Assembly (NCBI GenBank): GCA_017474385.1
Contig: JAFVHU010000059.1
Location: 1 to 38,478, forward strand
Reading direction: 5' to 3'
Source of the DNA: Afipia sp.
Lineage (GTDB): Bacteria; Pseudomonadota; Alphaproteobacteria; Rhizobiales; Xanthobacteraceae
DNA length: 38,478 nt
In this document: piece after piece, positions 15,536 to 22,969 of the stretch
Numbering within the stretch: the first letter of the stretch is position 1
How the letters are laid out: each line of letters begins with the position of its first letter
Program-made: the position numbers and the translations under genes
The notes under the pieces: generated by a model
What the model was told of the DNA's origin: nothing
The model's input: only the letters and a program-made list of their open reading frames with translations
Database searches by the model: none

Positions 15536-16893
15536 CATTCGATTTTTTTGAGGGCGCGGCTGGCACCGGAAAGACCCACAATCTTGTGGGTCGCGCCGGA
15601 GAGATCGTTCAGAATGGGATTTTAGGCGAAGGGCACAAGCTCTTGGCGCTTACCTTCATGAACGGTGCGCGCCGCCGTCTGGATGTACGCCTTGGCGAGA
15701 ACCCGGCGTTCCGTAGGCGCTTCGATTGCCAGACCTTCGATGTGTTCGCTAGGACTCTGGCCACGCGGCGCAGGAGCCTGATTACGCCCACGATGCAAGC
15801 ACAGGCCAACGCATTGAACGAATTTGACGGGCCGTGCGCTCTGGCGGCGGGCCTTCTGGAAAACGAAGCAGTTCGAAAATGGGTCGCCAGAAGTTTTCCG
15901 CTGATTTTGGTGGATGAAGCGCAAGACCTCGACGAATATCGACTTCGCATCCTTCAAGGCCTTTCGCTATCTTCAAGGATCGTAGCGGCAGCGGATGCCT
16001 TTCAGTGTCTTCAAAATGGGCGGGACACTGCGCCGCTGATGGGGTGGCTTGATGGGGCTGGGCAGACACATCGGCTCACGCTGGTTCGACGCACCAATCA
16101 GCGGGGTCTTATCGACGCCGCACTCGCCGTGCGCGAAGGGCGAGACATGAAGACGGTTCTCACAGCGCGGACTGCCCAGAACAGAACATCATGGAACGGC
16201 GTGGGCTTCCGGCTTCTGGATGCGCCCGCTACGCAGGCGAACACGGGACTTCTCGCTTGGGCAATTGCGAACGATATCTCGCAACGCCAAGGCCCTGTCG
16301 TCATTCTCACGCCCGATGCAGGCAATGCAATTATCCGGGCCGCGCTTAACACATTGCAGACGCGACAGTGGTCCCGGAACAACGGCGCGACCTTCGGGCC
16401 TTATCCGCATACTTGGGACCGTCACGACAATGAAGAAGCCAATGCCTTGCTGGCCGAAATCGCCTTGCCAGAGAATGCTTCATACGCCGACTTCTGTACG
16501 CTTCTGACGCCGCTGGCCGGACAAGCACCTATCGCGCAAGCACTCAGCCGAATGGACCGTTTGCGCCGCACACAGGGGCAAGCGGGATTTACTGCCGCGC
16601 AGGTGACGGAGTTTGTGCGGGAGTCCGTTCGCAACCGTGCGCGTCTGGGCCTCAGGCAGCAGCGCGGCCATCTTGCGATGACAATCCAGCGCGCCAAGAA
16701 TCGCGAATTTCCAAACGTCATTGTGCTTTGGCCACATACAGCGACGGGTAGCCCGGAGCATTTGCGCAGGTTGCTTTATAACGGCATCACCCGCGCGCAG
16801 AACCATTGCTCTGTCATTGTGCTGGGTCAGAATAGGCTAAGCGCGCCGCCTTTTGCGCCCGTTGCCGTCGCACAAGGAAGGCCTGCCGAGTAG
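15532..16893 (+). CDS. Gabija GajB-like UvrD/Rep-type helicase
   Basis: A 453-aa protein beginning MTFDFFEGAAGTGKTHNLVG, with Walker A GAAGTGKT at residues 8-15. Motif II is LILVDEAQDLDEYRL near 124-138 and motif VI is LYNGITRAQNHCSVIVLG near 414-431. It is shorter than full UvrD (about 720 aa), as expected for GajB (about 490 aa). The frame is open further upstream, but ATG 15532 overlaps the GajA stop by four bases and places Walker A where relatives have it. In Gabija the helicase-like protein forms a complex with GajA and is required for anti-phage action. It is intact, unlike its partner. Confidence 0.83.
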   Translation: MTFDFFEGAAGTGKTHNLVGRAGEIVQNGILGEGHKLLALTFMNGARRRLDVRLGENPAFRRRFDCQTFDVFARTLATRRRSLITPTMQAQANALNEFDGPCALAAGLLENEAVRKWVARSFPLILVDEAQDLDEYRLRILQGLSLSSRIVAAADAFQCLQNGRDTAPLMGWLDGAGQTHRLTLVRRTNQRGLIDAALAVREGRDMKTVLTARTAQNRTSWNGVGFRLLDAPATQANTGLLAWAIANDISQRQGPVVILTPDAGNAIIRAALNTLQTRQWSRNNGATFGPYPHTWDRHDNEEANALLAEIALPENASYADFCTLLTPLAGQAPIAQALSRMDRLRRTQGQAGFTAAQVTEFVRESVRNRARLGLRQQRGHLAMTIQRAKNREFPNVIVLWPHTATGSPEHLRRLLYNGITRAQNHCSVIVLGQNRLSAPPFAPVAVAQGRPAE

Positions 16894-16954
16894 GATGGGA
16901 ACTGTCCAGCCGTATTGTGGAAGCGGCTGGATAAGCACCGCTCCGTGAAGAGAA

Positions 16955-17140
16955 TTACGGCTGGCACGTCATCGTTGGGCGCCACAAAATGCGGCGAATA
17001 TTTTGAAGGTTGGTGAGCGCGATTTGGCGTTCACGTGTGCCTTCTCGAAGTTCGGGAAGGAGGGTTGCGATGGTGCGAAGCAAGCCTAACAGTTCGATCC
17101 GTGTAAGGCGCTTCAGTTCGTATGATGTCAGCAGTTGCAT
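16955..17140 (-). CDS. Small conserved protein of unknown function
   Basis: A 61-aa protein, MQLLTSYELKRLTRIELLGL and onwards, ending ALTNLQNIRRILWRPTMTCQP. The ATG at 17140 is preceded on the minus strand by AAGGAGAA, a strong ribosome binding site, which supports it as real despite its size. I recognise the pattern from short hypothetical genes next to antirestriction and plasmid-maintenance genes in rhizobial mobile DNA, but no function is known. It is predicted all-helical and basic. It is convergent with the helicase and divergent from ardC. Confidence 0.65.
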   Translation of the reverse strand: MQLLTSYELKRLTRIELLGLLRTIATLLPELREGTRERQIALTNLQNIRRILWRPTMTCQP

Positions 17141-17821
17141 TGTCTTCTCCTTCGTTGTTGACCGCGCACATCGCGGCCTTCTGGAGAGGCCGTTGCGCTG
17201 AAGGAGGCGGCTGCATCGCGTGCGACCGGAACGAGAGAGAAGGAGTGCTGCGCAGAAGCACTTGCAGCCATGAGCCGATAGAAGGTGCTCTTTGGCCGAA
17301 AGAAGGACAGTGGTGGGTTAAGGTAACGCTGGAGAGAAATGTGCTGACGGTATACGGGGCGCGTCCCTACGGAACGGGCTGTCGCACGCCGAGCCCGTTT
17401 GAGATCCCGCCAATGCGGGATGCACGGTCTCTGCCCTTCGGGCTTCCATCCCATCGCGCAAGTTGATCGGCACCCCTCGCCGGGGGCAGTCGGTCCAGCG
17501 TCCCGCCGAGGGCGGCGGCGCTATGCTGACGCTCCTGCGGCTGCCCTTTTAACCGGTCACCGGGGCTAGCGAATGGTCGTCGCTTCGCTATCGCCCATAC
17601 GCCGATCTTCGTTTCAGTTTTAGCGGGGCCTGCGGCCCCAAGGCCGTCAAGGCCAAGCCCCGCAGTCGGAGCGGAAACGTCGGCCCGTGTTGTCGCCCTC
17701 TTTGCATTCGTTCTCCGGCCCGCGCCACGCCAACGCTTCCGGCCTGTGACAGCCAACCCCCGCTCATTGCCGCGTGGCTAGTCGGGTTCATTGCGAACCC
17801 AATAGCCAAGTGGAGAAGAAA
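17141..17821. promoter_or_regulatory. Leader region of ardC with hairpin at 17776-17807
   Basis: About 680 bases without a convincing gene; the open frames here look like GC-rich shadows. At the end lies a two-part hairpin: GGCTA 17776-17780 pairs with TAGCC 17803-17807, and inside it GGGTTC 17784-17789 pairs with GAACCC 17795-17800. The ribosome binding site GGAG follows within five bases, so the fold could mask or expose ardC translation. The divergent promoters for ardC and the 61-aa gene should be in this stretch. Confidence 0.5.
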
Positions 17822-18719
17822 ATGAAGTCGGTAGTGAAGGCAGATGTCTATGAACGCATTACCAATCAGATTGTTGCGGAGTTGGAGAAAGGCGTTAGGC
17901 CTTGGCTCAAACCGTGGAACGTGCAGCACTCAGCGGGGCGCATCACGCGGCCCCTGCGCGGAAACGGGATTCCATATCGCGGCATCAATATCGTGATGCT
18001 GTGGTCGGAGGCGCTGGAGAAGGGTTACGCCGCGCCAATCTGGATGACCTTCAAGCAAGCGATTGAATTGAAAGCGTGTGTCCGCAAGGGTGAGAAGGGT
18101 AGCCTTGTCGTTTATGCCGACAAAATCACCCGCACCGAAATTGACGCCGTCACGGGGCGAGGAAAACGAATGCGCTATACCGCTCATCAAGGGCTATACG
18201 GTTTTCAATGTGGAGCAGATTGACGGATTGCCCGAACAATTTTACGGCAAGCCCGAGCCGCGCGTCGAACGGGCGGACTCATTCTTTGCCGCAACGGGCG
18301 CTGCTATTCGGCACGGCGGCAACATGGCCTTTTATGCCGCTGGCAGCGACCATGTGCAGATGCCGCCTTTCGAGACATTCCGCGATGCCGAAAGCTATTA
18401 CGCAACCCTCGCCCATGAAATGACGCACTGGACGAAACACACATCGTGCCTCAATCGCGATTTTGGCCGTAAGCGATTTGGCGATGAAGGGTACGCGATG
18501 GAAAAACTTGTCGCCGAACTCGGCTCAGCGTTTCTGTCCGCTGACCTCGATCTCACGCCGGAGTCTCGCGCCGACCATGCGCCTTACGTTGCGTCATGGT
18601 TGAATGTATTGAAGAACGACAAGCGTGCCATCTTCACCGCAGCATCCCACGCGCAGCGTGCGGTTGTTTTTCTGCATGGCTTCCAAAACGCCGGGTCTGT
18701 TCGGGCGGACGCGGCGTAA
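17822..18719 (+). pseudogene. ArdC-like antirestriction/zincin protein, one +1 frameshift
   Basis: The first frame begins MKSVVKADVYERITNQIVAE after a GGAGAAG site and gives the N-terminal ssDNA-binding domain of the ArdC (DUF1738) family. At GGGG 18154-18157 one extra G shifts the frame. Removing it restores DAVTGEENECAIPLIKGYTV and continues through YYATLAHEMTHWTKH, whose HEMTH motif (near restored residue 198) is the metallopeptidase zinc site, to a stop at 18717-18719. Full length would be about 298 aa. ArdC proteins protect incoming conjugative DNA from restriction. As written, the product would end after the N-terminal domain at about 18223. Sequencing error is possible. Confidence 0.85.
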
Positions 18720-19093
18720 ACCAGTAAACGAGTGCTGGACAGGTTTTCGCGCGGGGGTGCGAGGATCGCCCCCATTCGCACCAGAGTCATCTTCTAGCAT
18801 TCGTCGGCGCTGACAACGCGAATGTCGGCGTGGATGCTTTCGCCGCCACTGTCCTTTCCAAAAAATAAATCCCGCTACAAAAGGCGACCTCTCATATTGC
18901 CCTGTTCTGCCGAGCCGCGCGGGGCTGTCAAAGCCGCTCGCTTCCTTCGCTTTGCTCCGTGCAGCTCCGCGCCCTTTCAGGGGAGCCGCCCAAAAAGGCG
19001 GCTCGCTTTTGACAGTCCCGCTTATTCGCCTCGGCCTTTGAACGGGCATCGAGGTCGCCATAAGGGCGGACTCAAAACCGAAAGGACAAAACC
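18720..19093. other. Gene-free stretch with nested inverted repeats
   Basis: I see no gene. Around 18917-19021, GCGGGGCTGTCAAAGCCGC faces GCTTTTGACAGTCCCGC across about 70 bases. A short strong hairpin GAGCCGCC-AAAAA-GGCGGCTC lies near 18979-19001 within it. The promoter of the following three-gene run should be in the last 70 bases. Confidence 0.5.
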
Positions 19094-19306
19094 ATGACGA
19101 CCGAAATCAAAAAGACTCGCCCGACGCACCGCGTCTATGCAGTCAGCAAAAAGCAACGTGACGACAAAGGCCAGTGGCGCGAGATTGGAGCTCTGTGGCC
19201 GCACAAAGACGGCAAAGGCTTCAACCTGAAGCTCGACCTCATCCCGCTGGGTGACACGGAACTCGCCATCCGCACTATCGACAGCGCTGAAGGCGGTGCA
19301 GCATGA
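19094..19306 (+). CDS. Small hypothetical protein, first of a three-gene run
   Basis: A 70-aa protein beginning MTTEIKKTRPTHRVYAVSKK. The segment WREIGALWPHKDGKGFNLKL followed by DLIPLGDTELAIR looks like a compact beta-rich fold of the DUF736-like kind often found near conjugation and antirestriction genes; that link is tentative. AAAGGA precedes the start. Its stop overlaps the next start by four bases (ATGA), so the two are probably translationally coupled. Confidence 0.7.
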   Translation: MTTEIKKTRPTHRVYAVSKKQRDDKGQWREIGALWPHKDGKGFNLKLDLIPLGDTELAIRTIDSAEGGAA

Positions 19307-19557
19307 GCAAGATCAGCAAATCTTCTGAGCAGGCAGTCGCGCAAGCGCCTGCCAAGGCTCCCATCACAGCGTGCCGAAAGTGCGGTTCCAAACGATTCAG
19401 CGTCATCGAAACCTACGCCTACAACGCGGAGCTTTCCGAAGACAATCCGTCAATGCTTGATTGCTTCAAGCCAGATGGCGGCATCGACATCATCGAGTGC
19501 GAAGGCTGCGGCGAGCAATACACCTGCGACGACTTCGCCGACATCAATTTTCACTAA
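19303..19557 (+). CDS. Small zinc-ribbon-like protein
   Basis: An 84-aa protein. After a low-complexity N-terminal linker of about 22 residues come TACRKCGSKRFSV and, 35 residues later, ECEGCGEQYTC, so two CxxC pairs could bind one zinc. The linker between them is acidic. I do not recognise a specific family. It overlaps the preceding gene by ATGA and is followed 11 bases later by another cysteine-containing small protein. Confidence 0.7.
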   Translation: MSKISKSSEQAVAQAPAKAPITACRKCGSKRFSVIETYAYNAELSEDNPSMLDCFKPDGGIDIIECEGCGEQYTCDDFADINFH

Positions 19558-19568
19558 TAGAAGAAAAT

Positions 19569-19865
19569 ATGAGTGATACAGTTTCATGCTCCATCTGCGA
19601 AGAAGACACCTTCATCGGGCGCTTTCGTCCGATCATCAATAACATCAACCCGAACGCTTCATTCGATTTCGGCTGTGGCGATTGCATTTGGACCCTCATC
19701 GACGAGGACGGCGTGCTCCTTGCCGGTAGCGGCCTGCGCTTCGTCAATCGGCTCGGCTACTTCATCAGTCGCATGCCGGTCGAGGGTGGCGAAATGCTAA
19801 GTTTCTGCCTTGATACAGGTGCCCAAGAGGAGCCGGATGAGGGGATAACAACGCCCCCGAAGTGA
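19569..19865 (+). CDS. Small cysteine-containing hypothetical protein, third of the run
   Basis: A 98-aa protein starting MSDTVSCSICEEDTFIGRFR, with later GCGDCIW giving a second CxxC pair, so it may also bind zinc. Start ATG 19569 is chosen because AGAAGA lies just upstream and the open frame further upstream overlaps the previous gene in a different phase. The C-terminal tail is acidic and Pro-rich. A rho-independent terminator follows 45 bases after the stop, closing this small operon. Confidence 0.65.
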   Translation: MSDTVSCSICEEDTFIGRFRPIINNINPNASFDFGCGDCIWTLIDEDGVLLAGSGLRFVNRLGYFISRMPVEGGEMLSFCLDTGAQEEPDEGITTPPK

Positions 19866-19910
19866 GGGCAAGCCGGCCTGCCTGTATCCGTTGGCAGAAG
19901 GTTTTTTCTT

Positions 19911-19933
19911 GGCCCGTTAGGGCCTCTTTTTTT
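19911..19933 (+). terminator. Rho-independent terminator after the three-gene run
   Basis: Stem GGCCC 19911-19915 and GGGCC 19920-19924 with loop GTTA, followed by TCTTTTTTT. The hairpin and U-tract are both clear. It separates the small-protein operon from the transfer region. Confidence 0.75.
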
Positions 19934-20344
19934 GGATGCCTTTTCGTCGTCCGCGCCGAAGGCGCGGCCGATTTTTGGGCCATGCCCAACGCGGCGGTCA
20001 GGGGTGGCCCGCCGCCGAAAAGGCATCCTCCCGGCACGGCTTGAAGCGTGCCTTGGCTTTGAATATCGACCAGCGCCGCTGAGCGTCGCTGGGGGGCCAG
20101 ATGGGTGTCACCTGCCGTGCGGTTCCGTGAAGGTAAGGGCGCGCGGGTTTGCTTGATCGCCGGGAGACTGGAGCCACCCTTTAGACCACCCGCGCGGGTT
20201 GCCCGCCCGATCCGGTAAAGCGCCTGACGGTGGACGGGTCGGAGATGAAGGTGATCTGCGAGAGTGCTTGGTTAAGCCGGAGTCGATTTCGAGCGGTGGT
20301 ATTGGGGTGCGTTTGTTAATTCGTAAATGAGAAAGTAAGAATAG
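19934..20344. other. Gene-free stretch before oriT
   Basis: About 400 bases without a supported gene. GCGCGCGGGTTTGC near 20139 and CACCCGCGCGGGTTG near 20187 form an inverted pair around 50 bases apart. The final 70 bases before oriT turn AT-rich (GTTAATTCGTAAATGAGAAA), which is common beside a nick site where strands must open. Confidence 0.45.
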
Positions 20345-20435
20345 TTAAGATTGTGAGGGCGCACTTATGGGTTTGTTTCAAACCCGTGCAGCCAGAGCCG
20401 CCAATGGGCGGTAACGGAGCCGGAACGTAATCCGG
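20345..20435 (-). other. oriT: Origin of transfer, MOBQ (RSF1010-like) type
   Basis: Read on the minus strand, the hairpin GGGTTTG-AAA-CAAACCC (complement of 20369-20385) is followed by ATAAGTGCGCCCTCACA. The core TAAGTGCGCCCT (20356-20367) is, as I know it, the RSF1010-family nick region, which also follows directly after an inverted repeat. Two further small hairpins, CCGCC/GGCGG at 20398-20411 and CCGGA/TCCGG at 20420-20435, lie between it and the relaxase start. The location directly upstream of a MOBQ relaxase fits exactly. The nick position itself is inferred by likeness. Confidence 0.8.
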
Positions 20436-20458
20436 TGCCTCGCAGCAAGGGAGACGCC

Positions 20459-21424
20459 GTGGCGATCTTCAGTCTCAATCATAGCACGGTGGGACGGACG
20501 ACTCACGCCCCTCGCACCGCCAGCGCCAATGCCCGCTACATCACCCGTGAGGAGGCCTGCACGCAGGTGCTTGGGAGCCGGATGCCGACCGAACGGGATG
20601 AGCTGTATGCGTGGCTCGTCGGTCAGGAGGACAAGGACCGGAAAAACGCCCGCGTCATCGACAAGGTGATGGTGGCCTTACCCCGTGAATTGACCCATGC
20701 CCAGAATGCAGAATTGGTCACCGAGTTCGCGGAAGGCCTGACCAAGGGGCGGGCTTCGTGGGTGGCAGGCATCCATGACGGGATCGGGGATGCCGACAAT
20801 CCTCATGCCCATATCATCCTTCGGGACCGCGATTTTGAGACCGGCAAACGGGTCATGGAATTGTCCGAAAAGGGCAGCACCGAACGCATCCGCATCGCGT
20901 GGGAAGAGCGGGTCAATACCGCCCTTGTACGGGCCGGGTTTGAGGTCCGGGTGGACCGCCGCACGCTGGAAGCGCAAGGGCTCAAACGGGAGGCCGAAAT
21001 CCACGTCGGACAGGCTGCCCGTCAGCTCACCGAACGCGGCGAACGGCCCGACAGCACCCCGCGTGAAGTGGGGCGGATTGTCGATGGCGGGCTGAAGCCG
21101 ATTGTCATCGACTATCCCTCCATCGATGGCGGCAAAACCCGCCATGAAGCGAATGACGAAATCAAGGAACGCAATCGGTATCGCGCACTCGGGAGCGAAC
21201 AACCTGAACTGGATTGGACCGACCGCGCCGGATTGGTCGCGCAGGAACGCGCGGCGAATGAGTGGGTAAGAAAAGCGCAGGAGCAACAAGCCAGCACGTC
21301 AATGCGTGACCGTCAGATTGGCGGTGCGCCGAACCGATGGCGGCGAGAAATGTCGGACGATGCAAGCAAGCTGCGCGCTGAAATGGACCGCGAACAGAAA
21401 AGCGGACCTGAATTGGAGCGATAA
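20459..21424 (+). CDS. MobA/MobL-type relaxase (MOBQ)
   Basis: A 321-aa protein. The GTG at 20459 is chosen because it gives the family N-terminus (AIFSLNHSTVGRTTHAP), with an AAGGGAG site just upstream; the frame is open back to 20435. Motif I tyrosine is in NARYITREEA near residue 23, and the metal-binding histidine triad region is HDGIGDADNPHAHIIL at residues 106-121. Relaxases cut one strand at oriT and carry it to the recipient. It lacks the helicase or primase domain of long MobA and TraA proteins, so it is a minimal relaxase. Its last 30 residues, with RWRREMSDDASKLRAEM, match the C-terminus of the protein at 22235-22954. Confidence 0.9.
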   Translation: MAIFSLNHSTVGRTTHAPRTASANARYITREEACTQVLGSRMPTERDELYAWLVGQEDKDRKNARVIDKVMVALPRELTHAQNAELVTEFAEGLTKGRASWVAGIHDGIGDADNPHAHIILRDRDFETGKRVMELSEKGSTERIRIAWEERVNTALVRAGFEVRVDRRTLEAQGLKREAEIHVGQAARQLTERGERPDSTPREVGRIVDGGLKPIVIDYPSIDGGKTRHEANDEIKERNRYRALGSEQPELDWTDRAGLVAQERAANEWVRKAQEQQASTSMRDRQIGGAPNRWRREMSDDASKLRAEMDREQKSGPELER

Positions 21425-21552
21425 GCGGGCACCGTCAGCGGCCCGCACGGCCGCCCGCATCGGATGGGGCCAAGTCCCGCCGGTTTTCAACCTACGGAGC
21501 AGAACGCTCCGCAATCATCACCCTTTTCGCTGCCAAGTTCGCGGCCATCGAC

Positions 21553-21795
21553 ATGCTTCCGGGGCATCTTCAGCGAGGAATGTACGAAGCCATTAAGGCG
21601 GACGAAGCCGCTGCATTGCGAGCGTTGGAAGAGCGTGAAGCACACGCCCGTTCGGCTCACGGCGATGAGGCGAGAAAGTTAACAGCGGCCTATCGAGCCG
21701 CCGCTATTGCTCTCATCACACGCAAAACGCCGGAGCCAACACGTTCACGCAATCGCGGACGTGGCAGCACCCATACGCTCACACCAAGAAGATGA
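21553..21795 (+). CDS. Small helical hypothetical protein
   Basis: An 80-aa reading, MLPGHLQRGMYEAIKADEAA, followed by a charged helical middle (ALRALEEREAHARSAHGDEA) and a basic tail (PEPTRSRNRGRGS). The frame stays open upstream to about 21425 without a good start, so the true N-terminus may be longer or the gene may be worn. Placement between the relaxase and coiled-coil genes on the same strand suggests a transfer-region gene. I do not recognise it. Confidence 0.45.
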   Translation: MLPGHLQRGMYEAIKADEAAALRALEEREAHARSAHGDEARKLTAAYRAAAIALITRKTPEPTRSRNRGRGSTHTLTPRR

Positions 21796-21848
21796 TTCCA
21801 TCAAAAGCCGAAATATCGTAGAATGACCTCATTGCTAATGGAGGCCGT

Positions 21849-22169
21849 ATGTTCAATGACAAACGAATTGAAGCGCTCGAAGAAGAAGTAAAAGAGCAGA
21901 AGCAGGAATTGGAGCGCACGCTCAACATGTTCAGTTCTCTGCTGAAGCGATGCAACCAATTATCCGAGCAGAATGCTCAACTCAAAATGATGACTACGGA
22001 AAACCGCAAATACTGCGAGCGCCAGTTTGCGTCTGTTGATCGCGTTCTTGAGAAGCACGGCAATCGGATTTATCCGGCTTACTATGCCGTATTCCCCAAA
22101 CAGGCGGAATTCGACATGGAGCTTGGTCGCGTCTTCGATAAGCATAAAAACCTTCACCTGAAATCCTGA
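21849..22169 (+). CDS. Coiled-coil hypothetical protein
   Basis: A 106-aa protein with an evident N-terminal coiled coil (residues 4-50: RIEALEEEVKEQKQELERTL continuing to SEQNAQLKMM). The second half (ENRKYCERQFASVDRVLEKH and onward) is mixed. A good ribosome site GGAGG lies seven bases before the ATG. No family recognised; it lies within the mobilisation cluster. Confidence 0.7.
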   Translation: MFNDKRIEALEEEVKEQKQELERTLNMFSSLLKRCNQLSEQNAQLKMMTTENRKYCERQFASVDRVLEKHGNRIYPAYYAVFPKQAEFDMELGRVFDKHKNLHLKS

Positions 22170-22234
22170 TCCTCTATCCTTTGCGCTCACTCTAGGGCAT
22201 CTTCACCTCCGTGACCTTCGGACACGGTACGGTG

Positions 22235-22954
22235 ATGAGCGATCCTCGTTACGAGCCATTGGACCAGTCGCGCCAGCAGATCGCTGAAGAAGAGCGATTG
22301 CGGGAGGTTGCACTGGCGCGTGAGCAGAAGCTCGCGAAAGAGGAACGGGAAAAGGACGCCAGCGAGAGGGGCATTAATCCCTATCAGCCCCTCAATGACC
22401 ATCATGCGCGCATCGCCGCCGAAGAGCGGCAAGCCAAGGGGCCAGAGCAGGAAGATACACGGCAGACGGAAATTGATCCGGACACCAAGCGCCGCGAAGC
22501 CGAACTTGAGAAGACCCAAGAACAGGCGCGGCAGGATGTAGAACTTGAACGATTTAAGCGCTTCGAATGGCAGAAAACTGAATTCGAACGCCGCGAGCGA
22601 GAAGACCAAGCCCGCGAAGAACGCTCCAAAGAACGGTCGGCTGTCATGCAAGTGATGGACCCTCAGGAATATGCTCGTGACGAGCAACGCAAGGAAGTCG
22701 CCGCCGAGCGTGAGGCTCGCGAACAGCAGGTCAAGGAAGATTGGATCGAACGTGCAAGACAGCAGCAGGTCGATCGCGGTGAAATGTCCGACCGGGTATC
22801 GGCACGGCAGGAGCGCGAAGAGACACGCGAACGAACCGACGCGCAGCAGGAAAAGGATGCTAGCCGGTGGCAGAAAGAAATGACCGACGAAGCGCGCGCC
22901 TTACGGTCTGACATGGAGCGTAGTGAAGATCGGGATCATAACCGGGGACGATGA
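22235..22954 (+). CDS. Highly charged coiled-coil protein sharing the relaxase C-terminal motif
   Basis: A 239-aa protein, almost entirely Glu, Arg, Gln and Lys, predicted to be a long helix or coiled coil from about residue 13 to 225. Start ATG 22235 gives MSDPRYEPLDQSRQQ. Its last 30 residues align without gaps to the last 30 of the relaxase: RWxxEMxDxAxxLRxxMxR in both, 11 identities, both running to the stop. It is directly followed by, and may overlap, the coupling-protein gene. Known T4SS substrates are recruited by charged C-terminal signals, so this protein may be a co-transported partner or an accessory factor of the relaxosome. No known family recognised. Confidence 0.75.
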   Translation: MSDPRYEPLDQSRQQIAEEERLREVALAREQKLAKEEREKDASERGINPYQPLNDHHARIAAEERQAKGPEQEDTRQTEIDPDTKRREAELEKTQEQARQDVELERFKRFEWQKTEFERREREDQAREERSKERSAVMQVMDPQEYARDEQRKEVAAEREAREQQVKEDWIERARQQQVDRGEMSDRVSARQEREETRERTDAQQEKDASRWQKEMTDEARALRSDMERSEDRDHNRGR

Positions 22955-22969
22955 GCAGGGGCGGTAAGC

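Noticed and set aside
17367-17756. Minus-strand open frame in the ardC leader
   Set aside because: Low-complexity composition, no start signals, no family; typical of GC-rich non-coding DNA.
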